Position numbers and translations under genes: made by a program. A stretch of DNA of 64,000 nucleotides from Sphaerulina vaccinii (Eukaryota > Ascomycota > Dothideomycetes > Mycosphaerellales > Mycosphaerellaceae): contig JAKUDP010000007.1 of the NCBI GenBank assembly GCA_022570795.1, positions 496,001 to 560,000 on the forward strand, read 5' to 3'. Below the pieces are notes generated by a model. It did not search any database. It saw only the letters and a list, made by a program, of their open reading frames with translations, and was not told the origin of the DNA. This document shows, piece after piece, positions 33,901 to 42,706 of this stretch. Position 1 is the first letter of the stretch. Each line of letters begins with the position of its first letter.

Positions 33901-36900
33901 GAGCTAGCCAGCATGTCTTGAGCGCTCACTGGGTACTCTGATAGAAGCTGTGTATCTAGGTCATGCCGAGCATGCAAGAAGTCTGACTCGGTATCATTAC
34001 AGAGATTGCATATAATCTGATCGAGCTGTTTGAGCATGACATAGGCGGCATTTCGATCGAGGTGCTGAGGAGTATATGTGCTTCGGAGGCGCAGTGCGCC
34101 ACTCGATGTAGGCCACACCTCGATCATCACAGCAAAGTCGTTCTCCATAGCCGGGAAGCCGACTTTCTCCCACAGCGACTCATGTCGAGGTACGTTGTCG
34201 AAAGCTTGGAAAGCGAGAAGAGTATCATACGGCAGGGTGCCGTCTGCAGTAGCTAGCGAGCTTAGAGGGATGTGGTGATGTGGCAATGAATTAGCATTCT
34301 TGTTCGTGAGCTCTTGCAGGATAGCTTTTCTGCTCCTGTGTTGAGTGTCCGCGTAGCTAAACTTGATAGGCGCAACCACAAATGTCGGACCATGACAGGA
34401 ACTGAGGGATTCGTCCAGACGATCAGAGAGCACACTGCCGAAAGCAATGGTAGACGTGGTGCCAGTATAAGCGAGCAATACCGAAGCCCATGCAGCTTGA
34501 AGTATCGCTAGTGGTGAGGCTGAGGCAGCTTTGGACGCCTCAGAAATACTGTGTAGTGTACTACTTCCAATGACTTCCGTGACCTGAGCGCCGGCCGACT
34601 GGGTCTCAGGCTTCGAAGCAGACACACATGGGAAAGGCACAGGTTCGAAGTCCTTGAATTCAGATTGCCAGTACTTGGCTGTCTCTTCCGTAGCTTGGGA
34701 GAAGTGTCTTCGTACCGCTTCGTCGATCTCCGTTCTTGGTAGAAGTGGCTCATTCAGATACGCAGCTGCAACATCTTCGAGGATGAGTTCAAGAGAGCCT
34801 CCATCGAAGACACCATGGAAGAGACTCAGTAGATACGCTGTCCGACTAGGTGACTCTATCAGCGAGAGTGCGAAAGGTGGTCTGTCGAGTGAGATCGAAG
34901 CCTCTGCTTCTATCTGTGCTAAGCTGACAGTCTCGTCCCAGTCAGAGTCTAAAGAACAAGAGAACTTGCGAACAGCAAGCGCAGTCCTGTCACAAGAAGC
35001 TGTGAGGATGCATTGTCCAAAGGGCGAGAGATTGTCGTCGATGGGTACGAACACTGTACGTAAGATCTTCGGTCGACCAAGAGCAGTACGCCATGCTCCT
35101 TCGAGCTTGAGTAGATCAGTTCCCGTTCTGGCCTGATAGATGGAATGGTTGATGTAACTTTTCCGGGTTGCTGAACCATCCTGCCGTTTCGAGACGCTTC
35201 GATAAAAGCTAGCTATCATGCCAGACTGGGTAGCTGTGGTGGGCAGTACCTTCTCAATCTCAGATGAAAATAGAGCGAGCTGTGAGGCGCACGATTCGAG
35301 ATGTCGCTGGCTGAATTCTTCAAAACGTACGTCCCATTTGGTCAGCTTTGCCTCGATGGCAAGCCGCGCTGATTTGTCTCCATTCGAGCCGTGAATCGCT
35401 ATGTCGGCTGGCGTTCGACTGCTGAGGACATCGGCGACAGTCAAGTCTGGTATACCCTTCTCGCGCACGTCTTGCAGGAAGCGAACTGCACGCAGACTGT
35501 CCAGGCCGATGGACAATATATTCGTATCTGGTGCAACGTCGGCAGTGTTCAAGCCACAAGTACTAGCCAGAGATTCCAGAATGATGGCGAGTGCAGGATC
35601 TTCAGGAGAGACGTCCCCATGATCACCGTTATTGTGTATGGAGCTCGCAGAGGTGGTCGTACGTCGAGCGTCAGCAAGGGCTTTCAAGGCCTTGCGGTCC
35701 GTCTTTCCAGATCTCGAGCGTGGCATAGACGTCAAAAATATGTACTCAGCAGGTCGCATGAACGGAGCAAGGGAGGCATCTGCTGCCTGCTGGCAGTTTG
35801 ACAAAAGCACTTCCTCGGCAACTGTGTCATCTTGCACGACACATGCGACAACTTGCTCGCTGCCGTGACCAGTTGCACCACGGGAGTGAACAATCGCAAC
35901 TACTTCGGAGACTCCGATAACAGTAGCGATAGCGCTCTCGATCTGTCCAAGCTCAACTCTGCGCCCGCTAAGCTTGACCTGGTCAGTGTTGATTCTGCCC
36001 AGAAACTCAACGGTATGCTCTCCTTGTCTGTTCTTGACGATTCTGGCTCGATCTCCAGTTCGATACAGACGGCCATACTCTGCACTTGTGACAAAGGCAG
36101 CAGCTGTCTGTTCGGGCCGGTTGAGGTATCCTTGGCTGACCTGAGGTCCACCAATTGCAAGCTCCCCAGAGAAGCCTAGAGGTATAGGTACAGGATTGCG
36201 GCTGTTCGCGTTGATGATGAGGATAGAACACGTATCAATTGGCTTGCCAATAATGGATCCTCGTTCGTATGCCGAGAAGTCTGATAAAATGTTGCTGTTG
36301 ATCGATCCCTCAGTGGGACCGTAAGCGTTCAGCAGCCTTCTAGGCCGCTGTAGACTCGGAGTATGGCTCGCTGTTGAGGAATATAAGGGTGAATCGGATG
36401 AGAAGTTCTGGATGACCTTGGGAGTCAACTTCTCCCCCATCGTCCAGAGATAGCGAAGTGTATGTACCCGGTCAGGACGCAGGACGCTCGCCATGCTGGG
36501 AGTGGCCATCATGATGTTCGCGGACAGGTTACTTATAGCGCCTTCAGGATCAGTCAACAAGAGTCCTCTCGGCACCGATAGGAGCGTGCCACCAGTCCAC
36601 CAGGTTGTGAAGATCTCCATGATCGATGGATCGAATGTTGGAGCAGCAAATTGGAACCAGCGAAAGCCATCCTTGAAGAATGCTGCTGGTATGAACTTGG
36701 CATGAGAAGCTATCGAGCATGCTGCTGCCAAGTGATGTATTCGAACACCTTTTGGTCTTCCTGTGGAGCCACTGGTATACATGACATATGCCAGGCTCGA
36801 TTCTGCAACAGCAGGTAGCGCTTCAGCCAATGGTATGGGTGAGTTGCTGCCATCCAGGTAACGACAGATGAAGTCATTGACGTCGAGACACGCTGACAGC

Positions 36901-38009
36901 TCGTCGTCATCGCAATACCATGCATCCCATGGACGTCCACCCACTTGAGTACCATTGCAGAGTACTAGTGAAGCACCGACTTCTTCAACAATGCCGTGAA
37001 GCTGCTCGGAGGGCGCGTCGATGGGTAGCGGACAGAATGCGAAGCCGGCCTTCAGCACGGCTAACCAGGAAACATAGAGAGCAGTAGAGCCTGACATGTA
37101 CGCTGGTACAATGATATCGGAGTGCGTAGATGATTCAGTATGCCGGATGTAGCACCGGATCTTGATGGCGAGCGCAGTGGTCAGGCTATCGAGCTGAGCA
37201 TAGCTCATGACTTGATCGCCAGACTCTTCGCAATAGAAGTGGAGAGCATCTCTCGTAGGGTACAGTGCTGCGGTCCGCTGGAACCCGCCGTGAAGTAGAG
37301 TGGGCACTTCGCCCACGTACTCACCGTTCGAGTACTGCGATGGCCGGAGTTGAGGAGGATGGTTCAGCACAGAGAGAGGTGACTCTGTTGTGATCGCAAT
37401 GGGTGTCCTCGATAAGTGCGACACAAGAACATCGTAGATTACGTTGGAGAAGTCCTCGTCAATGAGATGGGTATCGTAATGTATCACTATCGTTAGTTGT
37501 GTCGCATGATACTGCACAATGAATGCCTGCCTTACATTAGTACTCTTCGCATCAAGATAGACCATTAGGCATCTTCTTACGGAATCCAGTATAGGTGCCT
37601 CATGGGTTGTGTCAAAATTGTCCGGGTCTGCTAGAAGTTCGAACCCGAAGTCGAAGTGCTCGTTATTTTCAACATGCGGTCTGATTTCCAGCGCACTGTC
37701 TGCAACAACCTCGCCACTGTCGCCAAGTTCCCTGCTCTCGGAGACATCTGCTTCAATGATCTCATATGGGACATCTGACTCCAGAGAGCTGCGAAGCGCG
37801 AATTGAAAACAGACCTCTGACTCTCCCGTGAAGGATGAAACAAATCGTGAGTAGTCCTGTAGCAATGCCCCCTTGCCTCTTGGTGCAGCGGCAACATTGC
37901 TGTGGTAGCTGAACTCCCGTCGCTTGAAACGGCTTGAATCACTTGTCGCTCGAAGGGAGTCGCTTGTGTCCAGCCTGGGGAAGGGGGTAGGGGTTATGGT
38001 GGAGGCCAT
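27876..38009 (-). CDS. SidC/NPS2-type ferrichrome siderophore NRPS, frame-broken
   Basis: This is a cytosolic multimodular nonribosomal peptide synthetase. From ATG 38009 the frame runs 3377 residues. Domains with approximate motif positions: A1 (YTSGSTGRPKG, 408), T1 (IGLDSL, 831), C1 (FHGVFDG, 1063), A2 (FTSGTTGLPKG, 1533), T2 (IGIDSI, 1946), C2 (SHVIYDG, 2171), A3 (YTSGSTGKPKG, 2638), T3 (LGIDSL, 3060), C3 (HHAIYDG, 3271). After residue 3350 the frame is lost inside C3; 27 unrelated residues follow to the stop. The C3 sequence jumps from KLTE to AFAIALSQTL, whereas C4 and C5 have 26 residues between the matching points. Rejoined, the protein would be about 4650 residues, close to normal SidC length. 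C1 and C2 lack the first His of HHxxxDG but keep the catalytic second His. All carrier serines are present. Confidence 0.93.
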   Translation of the reverse strand: MASTITPTPFPRLDTSDSLRATSDSSRFKRREFSYHSNVAAAPRGKGALLQDYSRFVSSFTGESEVCFQFALRSSLESDVPYEIIEADVSESRELGDSGEVVADSALEIRPHVENNEHFDFGFELLADPDNFDTTHEAPILDSVRRCLMVYLDAKSTNVRQAFIVQYHATQLTIVIHYDTHLIDEDFSNVIYDVLVSHLSRTPIAITTESPLSVLNHPPQLRPSQYSNGEYVGEVPTLLHGGFQRTAALYPTRDALHFYCEESGDQVMSYAQLDSLTTALAIKIRCYIRHTESSTHSDIIVPAYMSGSTALYVSWLAVLKAGFAFCPLPIDAPSEQLHGIVEEVGASLVLCNGTQVGGRPWDAWYCDDDELSACLDVNDFICRYLDGSNSPIPLAEALPAVAESSLAYVMYTSGSTGRPKGVRIHHLAAACSIASHAKFIPAAFFKDGFRWFQFAAPTFDPSIMEIFTTWWTGGTLLSVPRGLLLTDPEGAISNLSANIMMATPSMASVLRPDRVHTLRYLWTMGEKLTPKVIQNFSSDSPLYSSTASHTPSLQRPRRLLNAYGPTEGSINSNILSDFSAYERGSIIGKPIDTCSILIINANSRNPVPIPLGFSGELAIGGPQVSQGYLNRPEQTAAAFVTSAEYGRLYRTGDRARIVKNRQGEHTVEFLGRINTDQVKLSGRRVELGQIESAIATVIGVSEVVAIVHSRGATGHGSEQVVACVVQDDTVAEEVLLSNCQQAADASLAPFMRPAEYIFLTSMPRSRSGKTDRKALKALADARRTTTSASSIHNNGDHGDVSPEDPALAIILESLASTCGLNTADVAPDTNILSIGLDSLRAVRFLQDVREKGIPDLTVADVLSSRTPADIAIHGSNGDKSARLAIEAKLTKWDVRFEEFSQRHLESCASQLALFSSEIEKVLPTTATQSGMIASFYRSVSKRQDGSATRKSYINHSIYQARTGTDLLKLEGAWRTALGRPKILRTVFVPIDDNLSPFGQCILTASCDRTALAVRKFSCSLDSDWDETVSLAQIEAEASISLDRPPFALSLIESPSRTAYLLSLFHGVFDGGSLELILEDVAAAYLNEPLLPRTEIDEAVRRHFSQATEETAKYWQSEFKDFEPVPFPCVSASKPETQSAGAQVTEVIGSSTLHSISEASKAASASPLAILQAAWASVLLAYTGTTSTIAFGSVLSDRLDESLSSCHGPTFVVAPIKFSYADTQHRSRKAILQELTNKNANSLPHHHIPLSSLATADGTLPYDTLLAFQAFDNVPRHESLWEKVGFPAMENDFAVMIEVWPTSSGALRLRSTYTPQHLDRNAAYVMLKQLDQIICNLCNDTESDFLHARHDLDTQLLSEYPVSAQDMLASSELRLHHAFEEHVAQTPDKLALTFRRSLDGSERDIHWTYGQISALAHTFANKLLKEFGPVENEPIMICMEKSPELYIAVLGVLKAGAGWCPIDPYSPPARQHAIMERTGSRVLITSSLFSSVEFSAIPQGVSIYDLDLPTIEAAVSTEANQDLNVKHDPSNLAYLIFTSGTTGLPKGVPITHESGAAAMNALAKAVPSNTTTGQVRCMQFSQYTFDVFVQDLFYTWTLGGTVISSTRHLMLQNFAEIANDLKATHAHLTPAFSATLSRNRLKTLEVVTMIGEKLTNAVADDWGIDMRAFNTYGPAEVTVVSTLRKFSGKSDTYHSSNIGIPLPSVGAYVIDAGKLVIRGAIGELALAGPQLSPGYWKLPEVNAKKFVWSEQLQQKVYLTGDLVRHLADGTINYIGRDDDVVKLGGQRVELGEIAYALRESDSRIEKFEVLLCKRKDSDTKAVVAFLACPALGDNEQEMQAPLSPLAKELSQVAKEYAMSVLPPYMIPSAFIVLSRIPRTASAKVDRTKLTSLYHSVNLSELESSEGSPAVNAKANDVQWRKENDRLLQIVSKTLGLPLENLRPSSSLPAIGIDSIGAIRLIPKINALGHSLSVIDAFKCRSLGDLCQLANSKARADSPQADQQQDQQHTDKVLQSFDARYYKEVSKHIQQDDICIVPTTVLQESLLAETLKDPRAYWSSHLFKLDNGIDLGRLKRAWMKVARQTEALRAGFLPKAELGGNSAIAQDDGLTYLQMIYDEHHVAWTEHEVFESGEDAARQRVPNVAGENHDRLFQLPPWAIDIFTRGDDRMMLLTISHVIYDGPSLGLILEDVSTFYTRTNRSTTRFAFRQAIASRSALDADNDDTLAFWRTSLEDFDVSSALSFVAEGKMEHRVLYQECTTLMEKLRSVASELSLSSIVSIFRTAWALILLDLLESPDVVFAEIMSERVMDSKLSDVVGPLVSTVPLLFKRHDTAAETLRAQDNFSQAAWKHHNIRPNTVKALMGRDPESQTYPAVFAFHPFAGDQVNTDETVWTRLPDITNLKVEHPFAFNVFQEPDGAFRFELAVPDHIMSADEQTLLLKQLDAVVAALAHHSELPVISLSATFPDELLSPTTPRRDTMCPSSKSTTYYVEHRAAEHPEWKAAELVTRLDIDGVESVSWTYAELNATANRIARLLIKQGITQQMVGMCIGRTLMSFAIPLGILKSGNAYLPFDEALPAERKAFLLADSGAALVFTTPELFESVQVPRDCAFIDVDSPAWQHDLASHEAGNLPRYGGPRDNAYLLYTSGSTGKPKGVLVNQENLSSFVEAQSEYICDVTTTRELAGRGKYLGLASRAFDVHIGEMFLAWIHGLTITTGLKSMLLDDLALCLTALHITHASFVPSLLDQTGLEPKDAPDLVFLGVGGEKMSPKTKKKWGSLKRVGLINAYGPTEATIGCCSGRLYPDSDVRDIGAPLGDSVAHVLVPGTDVYALRGMPGELCFTGSLIANGYLNRPDAKGFVEDFHGQRMYRTGDVVKLRSDDHILFLDRKDDQVKIRGQRVELGEVAEGVREASIEPLDTAALVIKHPELSRQQLVAFVATAGASKRKDVSMLPEVDSSQIERANATLRSSCQKSLPIFMVPDVVVPLSYIPLTATSGKADNKLLTKIFSETPMSSFAPRQHQHSTLTLTHRPLTDGEEELYRIIAPVLKDKPALVSPGTTMFTLGIDSLSAISVFSRLRKAGYNCSVAMVMQNPTIEGLAQSPKRATSGDMQRNKGAKDKIANLEQELLGSRDFQFARGQVAAIRPCLPLQEVLVGQSMHQDVSGSDGAYVNHIKFQLSADVDLSRLRRSWEELVRNNEILRTCFTARNDAFFQVVLKDEASPLNWAEDAFLSDVPLDTIEKEVAKDIIGRLLSHAPLRINYLPDHGDMLLLSIHHAIYDGNSLEMMLHDVHSMYRDQEPRARLSSQSLVQYIAGQDQERAQQHWSALLKGWENTPLLNADGSKNIKLTEHSPSLCPRRCKPTTSSSEMSCLVAQFQ

Positions 38010-38074
38010 TGACCTGTCGTAACAAAGTATAGTACTTGAGAGTGCTTAGGCCAAAGCGCGTGGAAGGCAGAAAG

Positions 38075-38083
38075 ATCAGATAA
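38075..38083 (+). promoter_or_regulatory. SreA-type GATA site (ATCAGATAA) upstream of NRPS
   Basis: This is an exact match to ATCWGATAA, the consensus bound by the fungal iron repressors SreA/Urbs1/Sre. It lies 66 bp upstream of the NRPS start. The family role is repression of siderophore genes when iron is plentiful. Binding here is inferred. Confidence 0.7.
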
Positions 38084-38460
38084 CGGCAAACACTGCCAGA
38101 CTCACGACGAGCAGCACCGCATAGACCTACCAATGATGCGTGAGAACTCATCTGCCCAGCAGGGCACTATGGCACCAGCGACCGAGTTCTCAGACTGATG
38201 TCCTTGTCGTTCGATGCGTCCGTGTTCGGCGCCATCGCAGGCTCAGTACGGCTTGTGTCTCGGTGCTGGCAGGTACACTGGTCGAGCGTATGCATCGTCA
38301 CATTGCGTTATGTTCGCCAAGCCGAGAACTAGGCGAGGTTTCTGTCGATCGGCTCATGCTGGTCGAAAGGCAACTCCACGCGGGAGAGTGTGGATTCCCG
38401 TTTCTCTCGGACGTGTTCCTCGGAAAGTGGTCGCTTCGGCAGAGAGCTTTTCTGTGGTGT

Positions 38461-38491
38461 CTATTAGGTTATCGATCTGATAACCTAATAG
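38461..38491. promoter_or_regulatory. 31-bp perfect palindrome containing an SreA-type site
   Basis: Two perfect 13-base arms (CTATTAGGTTATC and its reverse complement) flank the loop GATCT. Positions 38475-38483 read ATCTGATAA, an exact ATCWGATAA match, and the left arm supplies a second GATAA on the other strand. It lies 452 bp upstream of the NRPS and 734 bp upstream of the SidI-like gene, so it could serve both. Confidence 0.7.
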
Positions 38492-39165
38492 CGCGTGCAT
38501 GAGTTTTAGTGTTAGTGTCCGTCTTGTGGCTCAGTTCGGGTCGCACTAGCGTGGGCGAGGGTCGTGTTCTGGATCGCAAGTTTCTTTCTACCACCTTGTC
38601 AATCGTAGGTCAAAAAGCTTGTGGGTACGTCGAAGGTCTTGCTCATCGTGCCATTTGGCAAGGACCGGAGTACTTCAATGCTAGAGCTGTGCTAAGAGCA
38701 TGTGCTGTGATTCGTTAGCTATTTATCGAAGAGCACTGCATACGTCACGCAGCGAGGCACATCGTGGCATTATTGCAGGGTCTTCAGCGTTCTTCGTGCT
38801 AGAATCCCGAGAATCCACGCGATGTGACAGAAGCATGCAAATGCACCCAGGGATAATGCGACGCGCTATGCAGTCAACTTTCGTTTGAGGCAATTCTGGT
38901 GTACTTTGACGCGCCACTCTGGCATTTCGTTTGTGGTGTCGGCGTGGTGATCGTTCTCCACTATAACGGAAAGTCGCATGTCCGCAGTGGAATGAAGGAT
39001 GCCCGTGCACCAAGTGTGGACTGCTCGCAGCAATCTTCCAGCGCCGACGTGCTCGTTTCCAGTCGCAGGCAGTCCTCGGAGCTGTGCAACGGTCCCGGTG
39101 CCGGTATCGGCCGCGTGGAAACCAACGCGCGAATCTGAGCCTGGAGACCTTGAAGATCTTCTGTG

Positions 39166-39174
39166 TTATCTGAT
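39166..39174 (-). promoter_or_regulatory. SreA-type GATA site upstream of the SidI-like gene
   Basis: TTATCTGAT is the reverse complement of ATCAGATAA, an exact consensus match. It lies 51 bp before the ATG of the SidI-like ligase, in a position suited to proximal repression. Confidence 0.68.
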
Positions 39175-39224
39175 CTTCCAGATTTGGAGAAGTATCAAGT
39201 GCTCAACAAACAGTCGTGTTGCAA

Positions 39225-41016
39225 ATGTCGACACAATCGATCGAAGAGGTCTCTATTGAGGAAACTCAATACTCGCTCTTCCATGGACCAGCTGATCCGC
39301 CATTAGTGACATTGTCACTTGGTGATCTGCTTGATCTTCAATGCTCCAAGTATGGCGACAATGAGTGTGTTGTCATCCCGTGGAATGGCGATAGGTGGAC
39401 GTACTACGACCTCCAGGACCAGAGTTCCCAACTGGCCCGGTATCTTCATGCCAGAGGGATTCAGCCTGGAGACCGAATCTCCATCTTGGCTGGAAATCGT
39501 GCTGAGTATGCATCTGTATTCTTCGCGTGCATGCGTGTTGGCGCAATCTTGGTGATCCTCAACAACACATACACCACGTCGGAAGCAGAATATGCACTCC
39601 GGTACACGGGTAAGACCTGGTCGACTGTTGGCAAAGTTTCTGCTAACCATTGTGACAGAGTCAAAGATTCTCTTCGCAACTCCTTTCATTGGCCGCCAGG
39701 ACAATCGTTCCATGCTGAAGAAATTCAGGCAGGGCTCCGTGTTGCTACCAGCATTGCAACAGATTGTTACACTGGATGGAACCTGGGAGGACTTCATGGA
39801 CTACCGCCATGCCATCAATGTCGGTGCTCGACTACCAGAGGGTCCAGTGAACGAGGTCCAGCGCAGTATCAGTCCTTACGAAACCTGCAATCTGCAGTTC
39901 ACAAGCGGCTCGACTGGACATCCAAAAGCAGCCATGCTAACGCATTTCGGACTTCTCAACAACTCGCGGTTCATTGGCGACCGCATGTCTCTAACACAGG
40001 AAGATGTGCTTTGCTGTCCACCTCCTATGTTTCACTGCTTTGGGCTGGTATTGGGTCTACTCGCGTGTATGACACACGGAGCGAAGATCGTCTACCCATC
40101 TGAAGTATTCCATGGTCCGTCAGTGCTGGAAGCCATCACAACGGAGAAAGCCACTGCTCTGCATGGCGTGCCAGCCATGTTCGACACTCTTTTCAGCCTG
40201 CCGAGACCTGCGAATTTCGAATGTAGCCGACTGCGAACAGGAATCATTGCTGGCGCTCCAGTACCACGACATCTGATGGAGTTGCTCATGAACGAGTTTG
40301 GCATGACTGAGTTCACCAGCAGTTATGGCCTGACCGAAGCCTCACCCACATGCTTCAACGCCTTCGTAGATGATAGTATAGATCGCCGACTCACGACCGT
40401 CGGTACACTGCTGCCACATGCGCATGCTAAGATCGTCGACAGAGATGGTCGTACGGTACCAGTCGGCGTCCGGGGCGAGCTGTGCATGGCTGGCTATCAG
40501 ATTCAGCAGGGCTACTTCAAGAATCCCGAGAAGACGGCGGAAACCATGTCCAGAGACTCGGATGGCGTATTGTGGTTGCATACGGGCGATGAGGCGGTTT
40601 TCGACAAGTTTGGATACTGCAGCATCACAGGTCGGTTCAAGGATATCATCATCCGAGGTGGCGAGAACATCTACCCGCTGGAGATAGAAGAACGTCTAGT
40701 ACAGCACACAGCCATTGAGCGGGCGATTGTGGTAGGACTGCCGCACCCAAGATACCAGGAGGTCCCGGCAGCATTCTTGCACCGGGCTGAAGGAGCGCAG
40801 AGACCATCCGATAATGAGGTTCGAGAATGGACGCGGTTGACCTTGGGGCGCCACAAAGCGCCAGTGCACATCTTTTGGCTTGGAGAAGATGGCGTGACCC
40901 CCGAGATACCAATCACTGGAAGTGGGAAGATCAAGAAGTTCGAGATGAGGAAGATAGGTCAAGCGCTGCTGGAGCGCGGTGGCGGTGTGGAGGAGCCAGT
41001 GCGGGCGCGTCTCTAG
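39225..41016 (+). CDS. SidI-like acyl-CoA ligase (mevalonyl-CoA synthetase type)
   Basis: This is an ANL-superfamily ligase. In siderophore pathways SidI converts mevalonate to mevalonyl-CoA in the peroxisome. Exons 39225-39609 and 39659-41016 (GTAAGA donor, CTAAC branch, GACAG acceptor) give 580 residues from ATG 39225; the frame upstream has no earlier ATG. It shows the AMP-binding P-loop FTSGSTGHPKAAM, SSYGLTEASP, the hinge GRFKDIIIRGGENIYPLEIE and the catalytic Lys segment ITGSGKIKKFEMRK, so it looks active. The C-terminus is ARL, which fits the PTS1 pattern for peroxisome import. It is divergent with the NRPS under shared GATA sites. General medium-chain ligases are the alternative, but context favours SidI. 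Confidence 0.85.
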
Positions 41017-41299
41017 ATTGCAGCGGAGGCATTAGAAGATGTGAGTATGTGTAATGCCATCTGTCAAATGGATGAAGGCGTACGTGAGCGTTTACAATGA
41101 TGATATGGATGATTTGGTGATGGAAGTTGTTAGAGGACAGAACAGTTGACGCGACTTCTCAAAGTTTTGTTTGCCAAGACCGCCCTCTCTCCTTGCTCGC
41201 ACTTTTGCATACCTCACCGCTTGACAGTAACAACAACATCGACAAGAACATATCGCAGTGGCTACAAAATGTATCTCTGCTCGAAAGATATTGTTCTCC

Positions 41300-42706
41300 C
41301 TACAATACCGCAGCCTCGGCATACCGCTCATCTGACTTCTCCTTCAAGGACGCGCTGATGCTGTGCATCGCTCTCCTAGCACGTTCAGCAGTGAGAGCAA
41401 AGCTATCTACCCGCTCTGTCAGGTCCTCCATCGACCCTAGGACCCACATACCACAGCCATGAGCAAGAGTGTCACGGCGAAAGTTGACCTTGTACTCCCG
41501 GTCGACTGTCAGACCACCGGCATCGAGAAGTGGCGAGATGGGTGAAGCCAACCTCATGTTGGCCGAGGACTCATAGCCAGTTGCCGAAATCACGACGTCG
41601 AATGCTGCTGCCGTGGTGGACACCTCATTCGTATTGTTGTTCCTGATAACCGGGCGCACTTGATCTCCTTCACGTCTGGCTCCGACGACCTCACTCAGTG
41701 GTGCCATCTGGAATCGCCACTTGCTGGCATCCCGTTCGCGGATTCTCTGCGTGTACTGAGCCTCGTATAGGCCCTCGAGCGTGTGGAGATCTACCTTCGG
41801 AGAGTTGTGGCCTTCTGCAGAACGCAGCCTCTGCTGGACCTCTGGTGGAACTGAACTAGATTCACTTCTCGGCCCTTCGAAGATATCTAAGACATTTGGA
41901 CTGTGGTCCTCTGGTCGCAGCTCCGAATCTGCGTAGAACAGAGTCGCAGTGTGCTTGCCTCGGGCTTTGTGCAGATGGTGGAAAATCTCCGCCGCTTCTT
42001 GGTCTTGTCCGACGATTGCAATGTTCAGAGTGTGCTTCAGCTCATCAAGTTTTCCGAGGAGATCTCCACTTGCGCGCGAGTGCAAGACCAAATGTGCGAG
42101 CTCTGGAGCTGCCAATGCCGGAACGATGTGCGGTTCAGCGCCTGTAGCAAGCACCACTCTCTTCGTCTGTACAGTCGACAGTCCGCCATTCTTGCAGTCG
42201 CGGAGATCCACGTTCCATTGCGTCACCCGGTTCGACGCACTGATCTTGATCGGCTTGATTCGAAGTGCCTCCTGGCTGTAGCTGACCCACCCGCGTTGTT
42301 TGATGCGGTCTGCGACCCAGCTGAAATACTGCGCCATCGATCTCCTGGTTGGTGTCATCCTAGAGTTGTTTGTGAATCTGACGAGCTGTCCTGTCTTCTG
42401 GAGGAAGTTCATGAATGTGAATTCAGATCGTGGATTATGTGTTGTGACCAAGTCGCGCAGGAAATTGGTGCCAATCGGCTTGTCTGGCAAAACGTGCTCT
42501 GCGCGCCAGGTGAACTGGCTCTCACGCTCGATGAACAAGATCCTAGCCTGCGGATTCATGTCTGCGAGACAAGCAGCGACAGACAAAGACGTCGTGCCAA
42601 AGCCTACGCATACCAGATCATAGCTTTGCTGGGTGCCCGACTCTCTGGTCCTCCTACTAAGACTTGGCTTGTTGTAACCTTCTGGCTGCTCATAATTCAT
42701 GGACAT
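41300..42706 (-). CDS. Divergent SidA-like FAD/NADPH N-monooxygenase
   Basis: SidA enzymes hydroxylate ornithine at N5, the first committed step of hydroxamate siderophores. From the first in-frame ATG (42706) the product has 468 residues. FAD motif VCVGFGTTSLSVAACL, the NADPH region NIAIVGQDQEAAEIFHHL and the late ATGYE motif place it in the class B N-hydroxylating family, as does FLRDLVTTHNPRSEFTFMNF. Several usually constant parts differ: LPDKPIGTNF stands where SidA proteins have a PG-K-M-Q type segment that contacts the substrate, the NADPH motif has QDQE in place of a typical SGQS, and the C-terminal HGLSDxLLS block is missing (MEDLTERVDSF here). It has no PTS1. It may have shifted substrate or lost activity. 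Convergent with the SidI-like gene. Confidence 0.8.
   Translation of the reverse strand: MSMNYEQPEGYNKPSLSRRTRESGTQQSYDLVCVGFGTTSLSVAACLADMNPQARILFIERESQFTWRAEHVLPDKPIGTNFLRDLVTTHNPRSEFTFMNFLQKTGQLVRFTNNSRMTPTRRSMAQYFSWVADRIKQRGWVSYSQEALRIKPIKISASNRVTQWNVDLRDCKNGGLSTVQTKRVVLATGAEPHIVPALAAPELAHLVLHSRASGDLLGKLDELKHTLNIAIVGQDQEAAEIFHHLHKARGKHTATLFYADSELRPEDHSPNVLDIFEGPRSESSSVPPEVQQRLRSAEGHNSPKVDLHTLEGLYEAQYTQRIRERDASKWRFQMAPLSEVVGARREGDQVRPVIRNNNTNEVSTTAAAFDVVISATGYESSANMRLASPISPLLDAGGLTVDREYKVNFRRDTLAHGCGMWVLGSMEDLTERVDSFALTAERARRAMHSISASLKEKSDERYAEAAVL

Larger units (their letters stand above)
38010..39224. promoter_or_regulatory. Bidirectional promoter of NRPS and SidI-like gene
   Basis: This 1.2-kb divergent region holds three exact SreA-type sites (listed separately) and a CCAAT at 38130-38134, the core of CBC/HapX binding. 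No gene is supported in it. Clustering of the iron-regulator consensus here is the best sequence evidence that the cluster responds to iron. Confidence 0.65.

Noticed and set aside
24153..38000. Many open frames of 60-160 codons antisense or shifted inside the NRPS
   Set aside because: They overlap strong adenylation, carrier and condensation motifs in the main frame and have no family features of their own.
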